In this document: positions 14,265 to 23,384 of the stretch, one piece after another
How positions within the stretch are numbered: the stretch's first letter is position 1
Layout of the letters: each line of letters opens with the position of its first letter
NCBI RefSeq assembly: GCF_001280065.1
Contig: NZ_LGEA01000102.1
Location: 352,346-416,345, forward strand
Direction: 5' to 3'
Source of the DNA: Streptomyces sp. NRRL B-1140
GTDB taxonomy: Bacteria > Actinomycetota > Actinomycetes > Streptomycetales > Streptomycetaceae
DNA: 64,000 bases
Notes under the pieces: generated by a model
What the model saw: only the letters and a program-made list of their open reading frames with translations
The model's database searches: none
Told to the model about the DNA's origin: nothing
Position numbers and translations under genes: made by a program

Positions 14265-16879
14265 CAGAGGGTCACCGCCTTGCCGTCGGCGCCGGTCGCG
14301 CCCCGGGTGTACTTGGGGTGGATCAACCCGACGCAGGTGTAGGGCAGTCGGTCGACCTCCTCGACGGGCACGCCGCGCTGCTCGGCCAGCAGGCGCACGT
14401 GGTCGAGGTCGCTGCCCGCTCCGGCACGCGCCAGGACCTTCCAGGGCACGCGGCGCAGCATGACCCGGGTGGTCTCGCCGACGCCGGGCTTGACGAGGTT
14501 CACGTCGTGGATGCCGTACTCCTCGCTGATGCGCTCGACGGCGGCCCAGCCCTCCCACGTGGGCGAGCGGTCGGCCGCGAGCAGTTCCTTGGCCTGGGCT
14601 CCGGCCGCGTCGGCGACTTCGGGGAAGCGGGCGGACACGGCGTCCAGGAAGGCCACCGAAACGTCGGTGGCGGCGAGTTCGCGGTAGAACTTCGCGCCGT
14701 GGAAGTCGTGCGGGCCGACCAGGTCGGCGCGCAGCACGGTCCGTGAGATCAGGCCGGAGACGGTGGAGTTGAGGCAGGCGGAGGGGATGAGGAAGTCCTC
14801 ACGGGTGCCGTAGGTCCGCACGCAGGAACCCGGGTCGGCCAGGACCGCGATCTCGGGGCTGAAGCCGGTGATGCCGTCGGACTTCTCGAACTCCTCCAGG
14901 GCTTGGGCGAGTTCGCGGGTGATGGCGCCCTTGCCGGTCCAGCCGTCGACGAAGACGACGTCCCGGGGGTCGTGGTGCTCGGCGAGCCAGCGCAGGGCGT
15001 TGGCGTCGATGCCCCGGCCGCGGACGATGGACACGGCGTAGTGCGGCAGGTCGAGGCCGTGCCGGTGCTGGGCCCAGCGGCGCATGAGGATGCCGACGGG
15101 GGTGCCGGCGCGGGCCAGGGAGACCAGGACCGGGCGCGGGGACCGCTCGGCGAGGACCGTCTCCGTGACGACGCCGACGGCCTGGGCGATCCGGGCCGCC
15201 GAGTCCGCCAGCGCGGCGTGGAAGAGCTCCTGGTACTGCTCGCTCGGCTGGTACTCCACGGGCAGCGACTCGGCGTAGTGCGCGCCGCCGCTCTGGATCG
15301 CCTCCTCGCGCTCCTCGGTCGGCGCCTCCAGCGTCACGTCCGAGAGGTCCTGGAGCAGCCAGCCGACCTCCTCGGGCGCGTACGAGGAGAAGTCGGGGCC
15401 GCGGAGGGGCTCGGGCAGCATGCGGGGCCTTTCGGGGGCGTACGACGGTACGACGGCGAGGAGGACCTCGGGGGTGTGCGCGGCGAGCCGGGCGGGCAGG
15501 CCGTCGGGCGCGTGCAGCGCGGGGGTGTCGGCGGCCGAGTCGACCACCACGACGACGGCGTCGAATCCGGCGCCCGCGACGTTGTAGGCGTACCGCTCGC
15601 CGGGGCCGTCTGCGGGGTCGTCGTGGGCGGGGAAGGCGAGGCGGGTGCGTATCGCGTAGCCGGGGTCGTCGACGGCGAGGACGGGTGAGCGGGTGGTGGT
15701 CGAGTAACGGACCTCGAGGCCGGTGTCGCGCTCCAGCTCGCGGGCGAGCCTCAGCGGCGCGTACATCAGCTCTTCGAAGCCGAGGATGTGCACGCGGCGG
15801 GCGTGGTGGGGCAGGGCCTCGGCGATCCTGGCCGCCATCGCGGGCAGGGCGGCCTCCAGCCGGGCGCGCTGGGCGGGAGTGAAGCCGTGTCGCCCCCCGT
15901 CGGGGAGGCCGACGGGCCAGTGCAGGTCCACGCGGGTGACGTGGGGGGCGGTGCGGTCCTCGTCCGGGTGCGGGCCGGTGGGGGCTGTTCGCGCAGTTCC
16001 CCGCGCCCCTTGAGGGCGTGGCTGAGACGTCCCTTTCAGGGGCGCGGGGAACTGCGCGACCGGCCCCGACGGCGCGCCAGACGACGACTCGCCGACCGCC
16101 GCACCCTCCGCCTCGTACCGCGCCACCAGCTCCTGCCCCTTCTCCAGCACCCCCTCGGGCAACCGCACAGTCCCCCTGGCAGCCGTCACCAGATCGACCC
16201 GGGCTCCGATCTCCTCGGCGAAATCCGCGAGGCGACTCGCATCGGCGGCGGACCGCATGTCCACCAGCGCCACCACGACGTACCGCCCCCGCGGATACCG
16301 CCCCTGAAGATCACGGACAGTGTTCAGCACCGTGTTGCCCGTGGAGAACTCGTCATCGACCAGGACCAGCGGGCCGTCGCCCGCGAGCAGCGCGGGATCC
16401 TCCGGCAGCAGCAGGTGCGAGGTCGCGTGGGAGTGGGACTCCTCGAAGCCGCCGGCCGGGTCGAGACCGGCGACCGGGCGGCGGGTGGAGTGCAGGTACG
16501 GGGCGACGCCCAGCCCGTCGGCGACACAATGGCCGAGACCGGTCGCGGTCTCCGCGTAGCCGAGGACGACGGCCCTGCGGGCCTCCTTCTCGCCCAGCAG
16601 CTCACGCACCCGGCGGCCGAGCTCCCAGCCGTAGCCGTACACGACGGACGGCGACTGCGGTACGTGCTTGCCCAGCACGTTCGACACGAGCAGGTGGGCC
16701 CGCTTGGGGTTGCGGCGCAGCGCCAGCCCCAGCAGGCCGGTCAGCCCCTCGTCGCCGACGAGCTCGACGCCGAGCCGCTCGGCGACCCAGTCGCCGGACC
16801 AGACGCCGTCGTCCGCGTCGCGCACCTCAGGGCGCTCCCCCTGGTTCACTGCCTTCTCCGCCTTCTCCGCCTTCTCCAT
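14264..16879 (-). CDS. PRTase-TRSP-StiP fusion protein of the Ter system
   Basis: An 871-residue multidomain protein. The N-terminal PRTase_2-type domain (about 30-250) holds the PRPP loop LVDDEFSTGNT (173-183). A linker at about 270-310 is encoded partly by an inverted pair of the dispersed 22-nt repeat. A TRSP-type domain follows (about 314-480; VDLHWPVGLPDGGRHGF). The C-terminal StiP-type domain (about 495-871) has FSSYAPEEVGWLLQDLSD at its start, LVSLARAGTPVGILMRR and a second PRPP-like loop VDGWTGKG (644-651). Comparative work links such proteins to a predicted nucleoside-like metabolite in Ter stress responses. The start could be ATG 16879 or GTG 16849, which has GGAG upstream; an imperfect 9-nt repeat gives EKAEKAEKA between them. 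It lies 28 bp after the lyase gene. Confidence 0.82.
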   Translation of the reverse strand: MEKAEKAEKAVNQGERPEVRDADDGVWSGDWVAERLGVELVGDEGLTGLLGLALRRNPKRAHLLVSNVLGKHVPQSPSVVYGYGWELGRRVRELLGEKEARRAVVLGYAETATGLGHCVADGLGVAPYLHSTRRPVAGLDPAGGFEESHSHATSHLLLPEDPALLAGDGPLVLVDDEFSTGNTVLNTVRDLQGRYPRGRYVVVALVDMRSAADASRLADFAEEIGARVDLVTAARGTVRLPEGVLEKGQELVARYEAEGAAVGESSSGAPSGPVAQFPAPLKGTSQPRPQGARGTARTAPTGPHPDEDRTAPHVTRVDLHWPVGLPDGGRHGFTPAQRARLEAALPAMAARIAEALPHHARRVHILGFEELMYAPLRLARELERDTGLEVRYSTTTRSPVLAVDDPGYAIRTRLAFPAHDDPADGPGERYAYNVAGAGFDAVVVVVDSAADTPALHAPDGLPARLAAHTPEVLLAVVPSYAPERPRMLPEPLRGPDFSSYAPEEVGWLLQDLSDVTLEAPTEEREEAIQSGGAHYAESLPVEYQPSEQYQELFHAALADSAARIAQAVGVVTETVLAERSPRPVLVSLARAGTPVGILMRRWAQHRHGLDLPHYAVSIVRGRGIDANALRWLAEHHDPRDVVFVDGWTGKGAITRELAQALEEFEKSDGITGFSPEIAVLADPGSCVRTYGTREDFLIPSACLNSTVSGLISRTVLRADLVGPHDFHGAKFYRELAATDVSVAFLDAVSARFPEVADAAGAQAKELLAADRSPTWEGWAAVERISEEYGIHDVNLVKPGVGETTRVMLRRVPWKVLARAGAGSDLDHVRLLAEQRGVPVEEVDRLPYTCVGLIHPKYTRGATGADGKAVTL
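15989..16059. repeat. Inverted pair of the dispersed 22-nt repeat inside a coding region
   Basis: The left arm 15989-16010 and right arm 16038-16059 are perfect 22-nt inverted copies separated by 27 bp. The pair keeps the reading frame of the fusion gene and encodes part of the PRTase-TRSP linker. The transcript could fold into a very stable hairpin within the coding sequence. Confidence 0.8.
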
Positions 16880-16907
16880 GAACCCTTCGACCCCCGGAAG
16901 CCTACGG

Positions 16908-18074
16908 TCAGCCGGGCAGGCCCGCGGCCAGCAGCTCCACGAAGCCGATGTCCTGGTTCGCCACGCCGAACACCTCGCCACGCAGCAGGGTCCGCTCGGC
17001 CCAGGCCCGGTGCGGCTTCACCTCGTTCATCTTGTTCGTGTACGCCGATCTCAGCACACCCCCGCCGCCGCGCTCGGGGCGCAGGATGTCCTCGGCGTCG
17101 GAGAACTCCTCGTGGCTGACGACCGACAGGGCGTGCACCGGCAGCACGTGCGAGGGGTGGATACAGGTCTTGCCCAGCAGGCCGTTGGCGTGGTCCAGGG
17201 AGATCTCCCTCAGCAGGCCGTCCATGGCGTGCTCGATCAGCTTCTCGCGCAGTTCGGCGGCCTGCACCTCCAGGAAGGGGCTCTGCCGCAGCAGCGGCTT
17301 GAACATGCGCTCCTGGACCCGGAAGTACTCCCACACCGGCCCGGTGACGGTGAAGCCGGTGCCGTCGGCGCGGCCCAGCATGTTCACCACGTCGGAGATG
17401 ACGGAGGCGACGATCTGCACGTCGTAGGCCGTCATGTCGGGGCCTCGGCGCAGGCCGTAGGAGGAGCAGAAATCGGTCACGCCGAGGCGCAGGGCGAGGA
17501 CGCGCTCGCGGTATTTGTCGACCGCGCGGGAGATGCCCTCCAGGGTCTCCATGCGCGACTCCCGGTAGAGCAGCTCCGGGGACTCCAGCACGGGCATGGC
17601 GAAAAGGCGACGGCCGCTTTCGGCCTCGGCGGTGGCCAGGGCCTCCAGGAAGGGGATGCCGCGTTCCTCGGTGAACTTGGGCAGGACGAATCCGGACAGC
17701 CGGCGGACGGCGGGGCCGAGGCGGCGCACCAGGTCGGGTATCTGCTCGGGGACGCGGACCCGGATGAAGAGCAGGGGCAGATCGTCGTCCGGGAGATCGT
17801 CGAGGGCCGTCAACTGGCGGACCAGGTTCTCCTCGCCGGGGCCGACGTCCGCGTCGTCGATCGAGTCCTCCAGGCACAGCACCATCGAGACCACGCCGCG
17901 CGCGGCCTGCTTGAGGACGTCGTCGGCCAGGCGCGGCCGGGTGGCGGGGCTGTACAGCGTGGCGCCCAGGGCGACCGAGAGCAGCCGGGCCGGGGAGTCC
18001 GGGGTGAAGGCGCACGGCTCGCGGAAGAAGAGACGCTTCCGCACCTCAGGGGCGACGTGCCCGAAATGACGCAT
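16908..18074 (-). CDS. HpcH/HpaI aldolase/citrate-lyase family protein (Ter operon)
   Basis: A 388-residue protein. Signature segments of the CitE-like TIM barrel are LGATLYSPATRP, VSMVLCLEDSIDD (acid residues for metal/CoA chemistry), GFVLPKF (Lys), LFAMPVLESPELL and VTDFCSSYGLRRGP. Family members cleave or form C-C bonds on CoA thioesters or 2-keto acids. In Ter-associated operons it is thought to act in the predicted metabolite pathway (literature inference, substrate unknown). ATG 18074 was chosen for the strong GGGGGAG 5 nt upstream; the longer frame reaches into the divergent promoter. It is the first gene of the minus-strand operon with the PRTase fusion and HAD genes. Confidence 0.84.
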   Translation of the reverse strand: MRHFGHVAPEVRKRLFFREPCAFTPDSPARLLSVALGATLYSPATRPRLADDVLKQAARGVVSMVLCLEDSIDDADVGPGEENLVRQLTALDDLPDDDLPLLFIRVRVPEQIPDLVRRLGPAVRRLSGFVLPKFTEERGIPFLEALATAEAESGRRLFAMPVLESPELLYRESRMETLEGISRAVDKYRERVLALRLGVTDFCSSYGLRRGPDMTAYDVQIVASVISDVVNMLGRADGTGFTVTGPVWEYFRVQERMFKPLLRQSPFLEVQAAELREKLIEHAMDGLLREISLDHANGLLGKTCIHPSHVLPVHALSVVSHEEFSDAEDILRPERGGGGVLRSAYTNKMNEVKPHRAWAERTLLRGEVFGVANQDIGFVELLAAGLPG

Positions 18075-18302
18075 AAGACTCCCCCGTGGTGATGATGCGG
18101 CCTGCGAATCGATGAAAGGTGGCCGGTAATAGTACGTAGATGTCCATGTCACAGGTTCCCATGAGGCATGAATTTCAGGTAACGCGGGCAATCACAGGCA
18201 GTACCCGGCCATGACGACCGTAGTCCGCGACGGCCGTCGGCGCCGCTCGGGTCCGCGGCCCCCGCGTTGTCGTGAGCAGGACCGAGAAGGCAGGATGACC
18301 GC
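18075..18302. promoter_or_regulatory. Divergent promoter region of the Ter operon and terD-like gene
   Basis: These 228 bp separate the lyase operon (minus) from a TerD gene (plus). The part near 18119-18160 is unusually AT-rich for this genome (GTAATAGTACGTAG), a likely promoter for the lyase operon. No perfect palindrome is evident. Confidence 0.45.
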
Positions 18303-19208
18303 ATGACGCACGCGATGCTGAAGGGGTCGAACGTCCCTCTGGAAGCCACCACGGTGCGGGCCGTGCTGCGCTGGACACCCGGGCAGGGGGTTCCGGACGT
18401 CGACGCCTCCGCGCTGCTCCTCGGCCCCGACGGCCGTGTGCGCTCCGACGAGGACTTCGTCTTCTACAACCAGCCCCGGCACCCGGCCGGGAAGGTGTGG
18501 CGGCTCGGCAAGAAGCGGGTCACCGAGGGCCTCACCGACACGATCCAGACAGACCTCACCGGTGTCGAGTCGGAGGTCAGCCGGATTCTGCTGGTCGCAT
18601 CGGCGGACGGCGTGACGTTCGACCGCGTACAGGCGCTGCGCATTCTGCTGTACGACGCGGCGGGCACCGGCGCCGAGGCACTGGCGTACTTCGACGTCAA
18701 GCCCGAGACGGGCGAGGAGACCGCGCTGATCTGCGGCGAGCTGTACCGGCGCGGCGAGGGCTGGAAGTTCCGGGCGCTGGGCGAGGGCTACTCGAACGGG
18801 CTGAAGGGGCTCGCGACCGACTTCGGTATCTCGGTGGACGAGTCGGAGGCCTTGGAGGAGCCGACCACCACGGTCCCCGCGCCTCCCACCACGAACACGC
18901 CCGCGCAGCAGACGACCGGCGGCCCCGCTCAGCAGACCTCCGAGGTCTCCGTGCCGCTGCCCCCGGAGCAGCCGAACGCGGTGCCCACGCAGCCCGGCTA
19001 CGGGTATCCGCAGCAGCCGCCGGCCACGCAGCCCGCCTACGGCTACCCGCAGCCCACGAGCCGTCCCGCGTACGGCTACCCCCAGGCGCCGGCCGCGGCG
19101 GGCGCGGCGGCGGCGCAGACCGGTTACGGCTATCCGCCGGCGGCCACCACGGCCCCCGACCCGGACTTCCGCCTGCCCCCGCAGGGCCCGCAGTTCATCG
19201 GGCGCTAG
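18303..19208 (+). CDS. TerD-domain protein with a YGYP-repeat tail
   Basis: A 301-residue protein. Residues 1-185 are a TerD domain: [26 protein letters not shown] (Asp-rich Ca2+-binding loop), [10 protein letters not shown], and [19 protein letters not shown] near its end. The Ca-loop line GDNLTGEG of the two 191-residue paralogues is replaced here by [13 protein letters not shown]. Residues 190-301 are a disordered Pro/Gln/Thr tail with four YGYP units, probably an adhesive or protein-interaction tail. TerD proteins bind calcium and are induced by tellurite or oxidative stress in other bacteria. It is divergent from the Ter biosynthetic operon. ATG 18303 has AGAAGGCAGGA upstream. Confidence 0.86.
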   Translation: MTHAMLKGSNVPLEATTVRAVLRWTPGQGVPDVDASALLLGPDGRVRSDEDFVFYNQPRHPAGKVWRLGKKRVTEGLTDTIQTDLTGVESEVSRILLVASADGVTFDRVQALRILLYDAAGTGAEALAYFDVKPETGEETALICGELYRRGEGWKFRALGEGYSNGLKGLATDFGISVDESEALEEPTTTVPAPPTTNTPAQQTTGGPAQQTSEVSVPLPPEQPNAVPTQPGYGYPQQPPATQPAYGYPQPTSRPAYGYPQAPAAAGAAAAQTGYGYPPAATTAPDPDFRLPPQGPQFIGR

Positions 19209-19217
19209 CCGGACCCC

Positions 19218-19237
19218 GCCCCGGCGTTCTCCGGGGC
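19218..19237. terminator. Bidirectional hairpin between convergent Ter genes
   Basis: GCCCCGG and CCGGGGC form a 7-bp stem with a 6-nt loop, 9 bp after the TerD stop and just before the TerA-like stop on the other strand. There is no T run, which is usual for Streptomyces terminators. Confidence 0.5.
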
Positions 19238-19244
19238 TCACCGG

Positions 19245-19979
19245 TCAGCGGTCGACCTTCGTCTTGTAGCCCCGCCCCCACTGCAGTCCCCACCCGTACA
19301 GCCGGTCCAGTTCGGCCTGGAAGCCGTAGACGAACTTCGCCTCGCGGCGGACCACGATCTCGTCCTTCACCTTCTCGATCATGACGACGGCGCAGGAGCG
19401 GGCCTGCGGCTGGCGTTCGTCGAGGTGGATCTCGATCCGCGGGCCGCTGCTCGGATAGAGCGTGACGCTCGCGTGCGTACGGTCGAAGGCGGGCGTCTGG
19501 TCGTAGATGTAGACGAAGACCAGCAGCCGCTTGATGCTGTCGCGGTGGTCGAGGTTGATGTACATCGTCTCGCCCGACCCGGAGCCGAACCGGTCGTCGC
19601 CGCTGAGCTTGACATACGGCGGGGCGTTGACGTCGCCGTAGTAGCCGCCGAGGGGCTGGACGACGCCCTTGCTGCCGTCCTGGAGTTCGTAGAGGCAGCC
19701 GAGGTCGAGGTCGACGTTGACCATGCTCTGGCTGTGGCCGACGACCTCGGGGGGCTTGAGGGCCCGGAAGGGATGGCGCAGCAGGCTCTCGCGCTGGTTG
19801 CCGCCGATGTCGGACGTGCGCATCCGCCAGCTGAGGTTGACGCGCAGATGGCCGTTCGCGGCGTCCTGCTTGGTGAGCGATATCTGCGCGCGCCGCTTGG
19901 TCAGCTCGATCGCGTTCGTCGCCGCGTGGCCGGTGTCGAACTGCACATCGCCACGCCGGAGTCCGTCGAACAGGCCCAT
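19245..19979 (-). CDS. TerA-like tellurium-resistance protein
   Basis: A 244-residue protein starting MGLFDGLRRGDVQFDTG. The core has ISLTKQ and LRVNLSWRMRTS (TerD-fold strands), MVNVDLDLGCLYELQDG, VQPLGGYYG, PPYVKLSGDDRFG and FVYIYDQTPAFDRTHA. These match TerA-type relatives of TerD, which act at the membrane side of Ter complexes. The ATG 19979 has GGGGGCGG 2-9 nt upstream; a longer GTG frame is not needed. It lies downstream of, and on the same strand as, the DUF475 gene, but a strong hairpin separates them. Confidence 0.84.
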   Translation of the reverse strand: MGLFDGLRRGDVQFDTGHAATNAIELTKRRAQISLTKQDAANGHLRVNLSWRMRTSDIGGNQRESLLRHPFRALKPPEVVGHSQSMVNVDLDLGCLYELQDGSKGVVQPLGGYYGDVNAPPYVKLSGDDRFGSGSGETMYINLDHRDSIKRLLVFVYIYDQTPAFDRTHASVTLYPSSGPRIEIHLDERQPQARSCAVVMIEKVKDEIVVRREAKFVYGFQAELDRLYGWGLQWGRGYKTKVDR

Positions 19980-20043
19980 TCCGCCCCCACGTTCACTCGG
20001 GAGACCGCAGGTCACCGCCGTACCCACGGTCCATGAAGACCGG

Positions 20044-20080
20044 CGGGGCGGTCACCGAGGAGTCCTCGGTGACCGCCCCG
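20044..20080 (-). terminator. Perfect 18-bp hairpin after the TerC/DUF475 gene
   Basis: The arms 20044-20061 and 20063-20080 are perfect complements around one central base, 29 bp past the DUF475 stop and upstream of the TerA-like gene. It likely ends the DUF475 transcript. Confidence 0.7.
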
Positions 20081-20108
20081 CACAGAGCGTTCCTCGCGCG
20101 CAGGGGTG

Positions 20109-21254
20109 TCACACCCCGGACGAGACCTCAGTCTTCTCGTCCGAGCCGGCCTTTCCCTCGGCGGCCGCGAGCGCCTTGTTGCGGCGGACGGAGGACCAGA
20201 AGGAGGCGGCGATCAGGACGACGCCGATGAGGCCGGTGATGATCTCGTTGATCTGGTACTGGATGGTGACGAGCAGGAGCGCGGCGAGGGCGCCGATGGC
20301 GTAGTGCGCGCCGTGCTCCAGGTAGACGTAGTCGTCGAGGGTGCCCTGGCGGACCAGGTAGACGGTCAGCGACCGGACGTACATGGCGCCGATACCGAGG
20401 CCGAGCGCCATCAGCACGATGTCGTTGGTGATGGCGAAGGCGCCGATCACGCCGTCGAAGGAGAAGGACGCGTCCAGGACCTCGAGGTACAGGAACATGA
20501 AGAACGCGGCCTTGCCGGCCAGCTGGACCGCCGAGCGGGGCTTGCCGGTGCGCTCGGCCTCTTCCTCGGCCTCGTGCTCGCGCTCCTCCTCCTCTTCCAG
20601 CTTGTCCTCGAAGTAGCCGGAGAGTCCGCCGACGATCATGTAGGTGATCAGACCGGCGATGCCGGCGAGCAGGACGGTCTCCGCCTTGTCGACATGGGTG
20701 CCGCCGTGCTGGTGGGCGTGGGTGGCGACGGTCATCGAGGAAATCAGCAGGACGATCAGCGCGATGCAGACCGACAGCATGTCGACCTTGCCGAGCTTGG
20801 CCAGCGGGCGCTCCAGCCAGCCGAGCCACTTGATGTCCCGGTCCTCGAAGATGAAGTCCAGGAAGATCATCAGCAGGAACATGCCACCGAAGGCGGCGAT
20901 CGACGGGTGGGCGTCGGTCACCAGCTGCTGGTAGCGGTCCTTGTCGTTCAGGGCGAGTTCGACGGCCTTGATCGGGCCCAGCTGGGCGCTGATCGCGACG
21001 ATCACGACGGGGAAGACCAGCCGCATACCGAAGACGGCGATCAGGATGCCGATGGTGAGGAAGATCTTCTGCCAGAAGGCATTCATCTTCTTCAGGATCC
21101 CGGCGTTGACCACCGCGTTGTCGAAGGACAGCGAGATCTCGAGGACGGAGAGGATCGCGACGATGCCGAGCGCGGTCCACCCGCCGAACAGGACCGCCGC
21201 GACCAGGCCGAGCGCGGTGACCGCGAACGACCACCCGAAGGTTTTCAGAACCAC
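20109..21254 (-). CDS. TerC-like integral membrane protein (DUF475)
   Basis: A 381-residue protein with about nine hydrophobic helices. The TerC/DUF475 signatures are present twice: VLEISLSFDNAVVNA (residues 41-55) and LEVLDASFSFDGVIGAF in the second half, each with acidic residues inside the membrane. A cytosolic, very acidic loop (KLEEEEEREHEAEEEAER) separates the halves, as does a His-containing loop (THAHQHGGTH). TerC is the membrane part of Ter complexes and is linked to Mn2+ or other metal export in several bacteria. The GTG start at 21254 opens MVLKTFGWSF. The two TerD genes lie upstream on the same strand. Confidence 0.86.
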   Translation of the reverse strand: MVLKTFGWSFAVTALGLVAAVLFGGWTALGIVAILSVLEISLSFDNAVVNAGILKKMNAFWQKIFLTIGILIAVFGMRLVFPVVIVAISAQLGPIKAVELALNDKDRYQQLVTDAHPSIAAFGGMFLLMIFLDFIFEDRDIKWLGWLERPLAKLGKVDMLSVCIALIVLLISSMTVATHAHQHGGTHVDKAETVLLAGIAGLITYMIVGGLSGYFEDKLEEEEEREHEAEEEAERTGKPRSAVQLAGKAAFFMFLYLEVLDASFSFDGVIGAFAITNDIVLMALGLGIGAMYVRSLTVYLVRQGTLDDYVYLEHGAHYAIGALAALLLVTIQYQINEIITGLIGVVLIAASFWSSVRRNKALAAAEGKAGSDEKTEVSSGV

Positions 21255-21379
21255 TGGCTACCCAATCGTGTGTGTACGGGGCTCCCCCGCGCCGTACCCG
21301 GCTTTACGAACTTTTGAAGCCGAAGTCTAGTCGGACCCCCTCCGCACCCCTATGGGGCCCGGATTTTGCTCATAACGCG

Positions 21380-21955
21380 TTATGAGACGTTGACCCCGAA
21401 GTCCAGCGCGATACCGCGCAGGCCCGACGCGTACCCCTGCCCCACGGCCCTGAACTTCCATTCGCCCTGATAGCGATAGAGCTCCCCGAAGATCATCGCG
21501 GTCTCCGTGGAGGCGTCCTCGCTCAGGTCGTAGCGGGCGAGCTCCTGGCCGTCGGCCTGGTTGGCCACCCGGATGAAGGCGTTGCTGACCTGGCCGAAGG
21601 TCTGGCCCCGCTCGTCTGCCATGTGGATCGAGACGGGAAAGACGATCTTGTCGCACTGCGGCGGGACCTTGGAGAGGTCGATCAGGAGCGACTCGTCGTC
21701 GCCGTCGCCCTCGCCGGTGAGGTTGTCACCGGTGTGCTCGACCGAGCCGTCCGGGCTCTTGAGCTGGTTGTAGAAGACGAACCACTCGTCCCCGAGCACG
21801 CGTCCGCCGCCGCACATCAGGGCGCTGGCGTCGAGGTCGAAGGGTGCTCCGGTGGTGGAGCGCGCGTCCCAGCCGAGTCCGACCATCACCTGGGTGAGGT
21901 TCGGTGCGGCCTTGGACAGGGAGACGTTGCCCCCTTTGGCGAGCGTGACGCCCAT
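21380..21955 (-). CDS. TerD family calcium-binding stress protein
   Basis: A 191-residue single-domain TerD. It has the start [36 protein letters not shown] (Ca2+ loop), [37 protein letters not shown] (second acidic loop), and [22 protein letters not shown] at the end. Two calcium sites are expected. It is highly similar to the next gene (22096-22671), lying 140 bp downstream of it, so the pair is a tandem duplication. The ATG is preceded by AGGGGAGGGAC. It probably acts in the cytosol with TerC at the membrane. Confidence 0.92.
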   Translation of the reverse strand: MGVTLAKGGNVSLSKAAPNLTQVMVGLGWDARSTTGAPFDLDASALMCGGGRVLGDEWFVFYNQLKSPDGSVEHTGDNLTGEGDGDDESLLIDLSKVPPQCDKIVFPVSIHMADERGQTFGQVSNAFIRVANQADGQELARYDLSEDASTETAMIFGELYRYQGEWKFRAVGQGYASGLRGIALDFGVNVS

Positions 21956-22095
21956 GTTGCTGTCCCTCCCCTTGGGGCCACCGGCCCGATGGTGTTACCG
22001 AGGTGGTCCTGCGCGTCCGGCGCCGCACGTAAACCGTGCGGCGCCGGACGAGAAGACCTTCGGGCCCCGGTCTCAGGGCCCTGCGGATGGTCGGT

Positions 22096-22671
22096 TCAGA
22101 CGTTCACACCGAAGTCCTGCGCGATGCCGCGCAGGCCCGAGGCGTAGCCCTGGCCGATGGCGCGGAACTTCCACTCCGCGCCGTGCCGGTAGAGCTCACC
22201 GAAGACCATGGCCGTCTCGGTGGAGGCGTCCTCGCTCAGGTCGTACCGGGCGATCTCGGCGCCGCCCGCCTGGTTCACGACGCGGATGAACGCGTTGCGC
22301 ACCTGGCCGAAGGACTGCTGGCGGGTCTCGGCGTCGTAGATCGAGACCGGGAAGACGATCTTCTCCACGTCGGCCGGGACACCGGCGAGGTCGACCTTGA
22401 TCTGCTCGTCGTCGCCCTCGCCCTCACCGGTGAGGTTGTCACCGGTGTGCTCGACCGAGCCGTCGGGGCTCTTGAGGTTGTTGAAGAAGATGAAGTGCTG
22501 GTCGTTGCCGACCTTGCCGGAGTTGTTCAGCAGCAGCGCGCTGGCGTCCAGGTCGAAGTCCGTGCCGGTCGTGGTGCGGACGTCCCACCCCAGACCGATG
22601 ATGACCGCGGTCAGACCGGGCGCCTCCTTGCTCAGCGATACGTTGCCGCCCTTGCTGAGGCTGACTCCCAC
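22096..22671 (-). CDS. TerD family calcium-binding stress protein (paralogue)
   Basis: A 191-residue TerD protein with [74 protein letters not shown] and the family end [18 protein letters not shown]. The match to the downstream paralogue is close along the full length, with changes mainly at residues 30-60 and in the loop after ASALL. The start is GTG at 22671 with GGAGGACTC before it. Tandem TerD copies are usual in Streptomyces. Confidence 0.93.
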   Translation of the reverse strand: MGVSLSKGGNVSLSKEAPGLTAVIIGLGWDVRTTTGTDFDLDASALLLNNSGKVGNDQHFIFFNNLKSPDGSVEHTGDNLTGEGEGDDEQIKVDLAGVPADVEKIVFPVSIYDAETRQQSFGQVRNAFIRVVNQAGGAEIARYDLSEDASTETAMVFGELYRHGAEWKFRAIGQGYASGLRGIAQDFGVNV

Positions 22672-22818
22672 GAGTCCTCCATTGGTGTCCAGGGGCGGGA
22701 TGCCCCATTGTGCTCGGATGTCGGATCAACGAGTCGATCCTAGTGACGGGTTCCCGCCGCTCGCAGGCCCTGAAGCCGAGAAATCAGCGGGTGTCGGACG
22801 TGTGCCGCCCGACCGGCG

Positions 22819-23277
22819 TCACAGGGAGTCGAGCGCCTTCACGTAGTCGTTGAGGTCGCGTGCGTCGGGCAGGCCGTTGACGACGGTCCACCGCACGACG
22901 CCCTCCTTGTCGATGACGAAGGTGCCGCGCACCGCGCAGCCCTTGTCCTCGTCGAAGACGCCGTAGGCGCGCGAGACGTTGCCGTGCGGCCAGAAGTCCG
23001 ACAGCAGCGGGTACTCCAGGTTCTCCTGCTCGGCGAAGACGCGCAGGGTGTGGATGGAGTCGTTGGAGACGGCGAGCAGCTCGGTGTCGCGGTCGGAGAA
23101 CTGCGGCAGGTGGTCGCGCAGCTCGCACAGCTCGCCGGTGCACACGCCGGTGAAGGCGAAGGGGTAGAAGAGCAGCACCACGTTCTTCCGGCCCCGGAAG
23201 TCGGACAGCCGGACGGTCGCACCGTGGTTGTCCTTGAGCTCGAAGTCGGGGGCCTTCTCGCCGGCCTGGATCGCCAT
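22819..23277 (-). CDS. ahpE: AhpE-type peroxiredoxin
   Basis: A 152-residue peroxiredoxin. The active-site segment [19 protein letters not shown] places the peroxidatic Cys at 46 and an extra Cys at 51, with a third at 114 (DKGCAVRG). Mycobacterial AhpE has TGxCxGEL in the same place and works as a 1-Cys enzyme reducing peroxides and peroxynitrite; the added Cys51 could form a local disulfide (inference). The ATG 23277 was chosen over the upstream GTG by the family start [12 protein letters not shown]. It precedes, on the opposite strand to aceE, the DUF3052 gene, matching the mycobacterial order ahpE-DUF3052-aceE. Confidence 0.88.
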   Translation of the reverse strand: MAIQAGEKAPDFELKDNHGATVRLSDFRGRKNVVLLFYPFAFTGVCTGELCELRDHLPQFSDRDTELLAVSNDSIHTLRVFAEQENLEYPLLSDFWPHGNVSRAYGVFDEDKGCAVRGTFVIDKEGVVRWTVVNGLPDARDLNDYVKALDSL

Positions 23278-23384
23278 CGCTGTGGGTGTCCCTTCGTGGG
23301 GCTTTTCGGGTGAGACCACCCTACGCAGACACCGGCACAGGCCGATGGGCGGGCCGACCGACGCCGACCCGCCCCGCCGTACGA

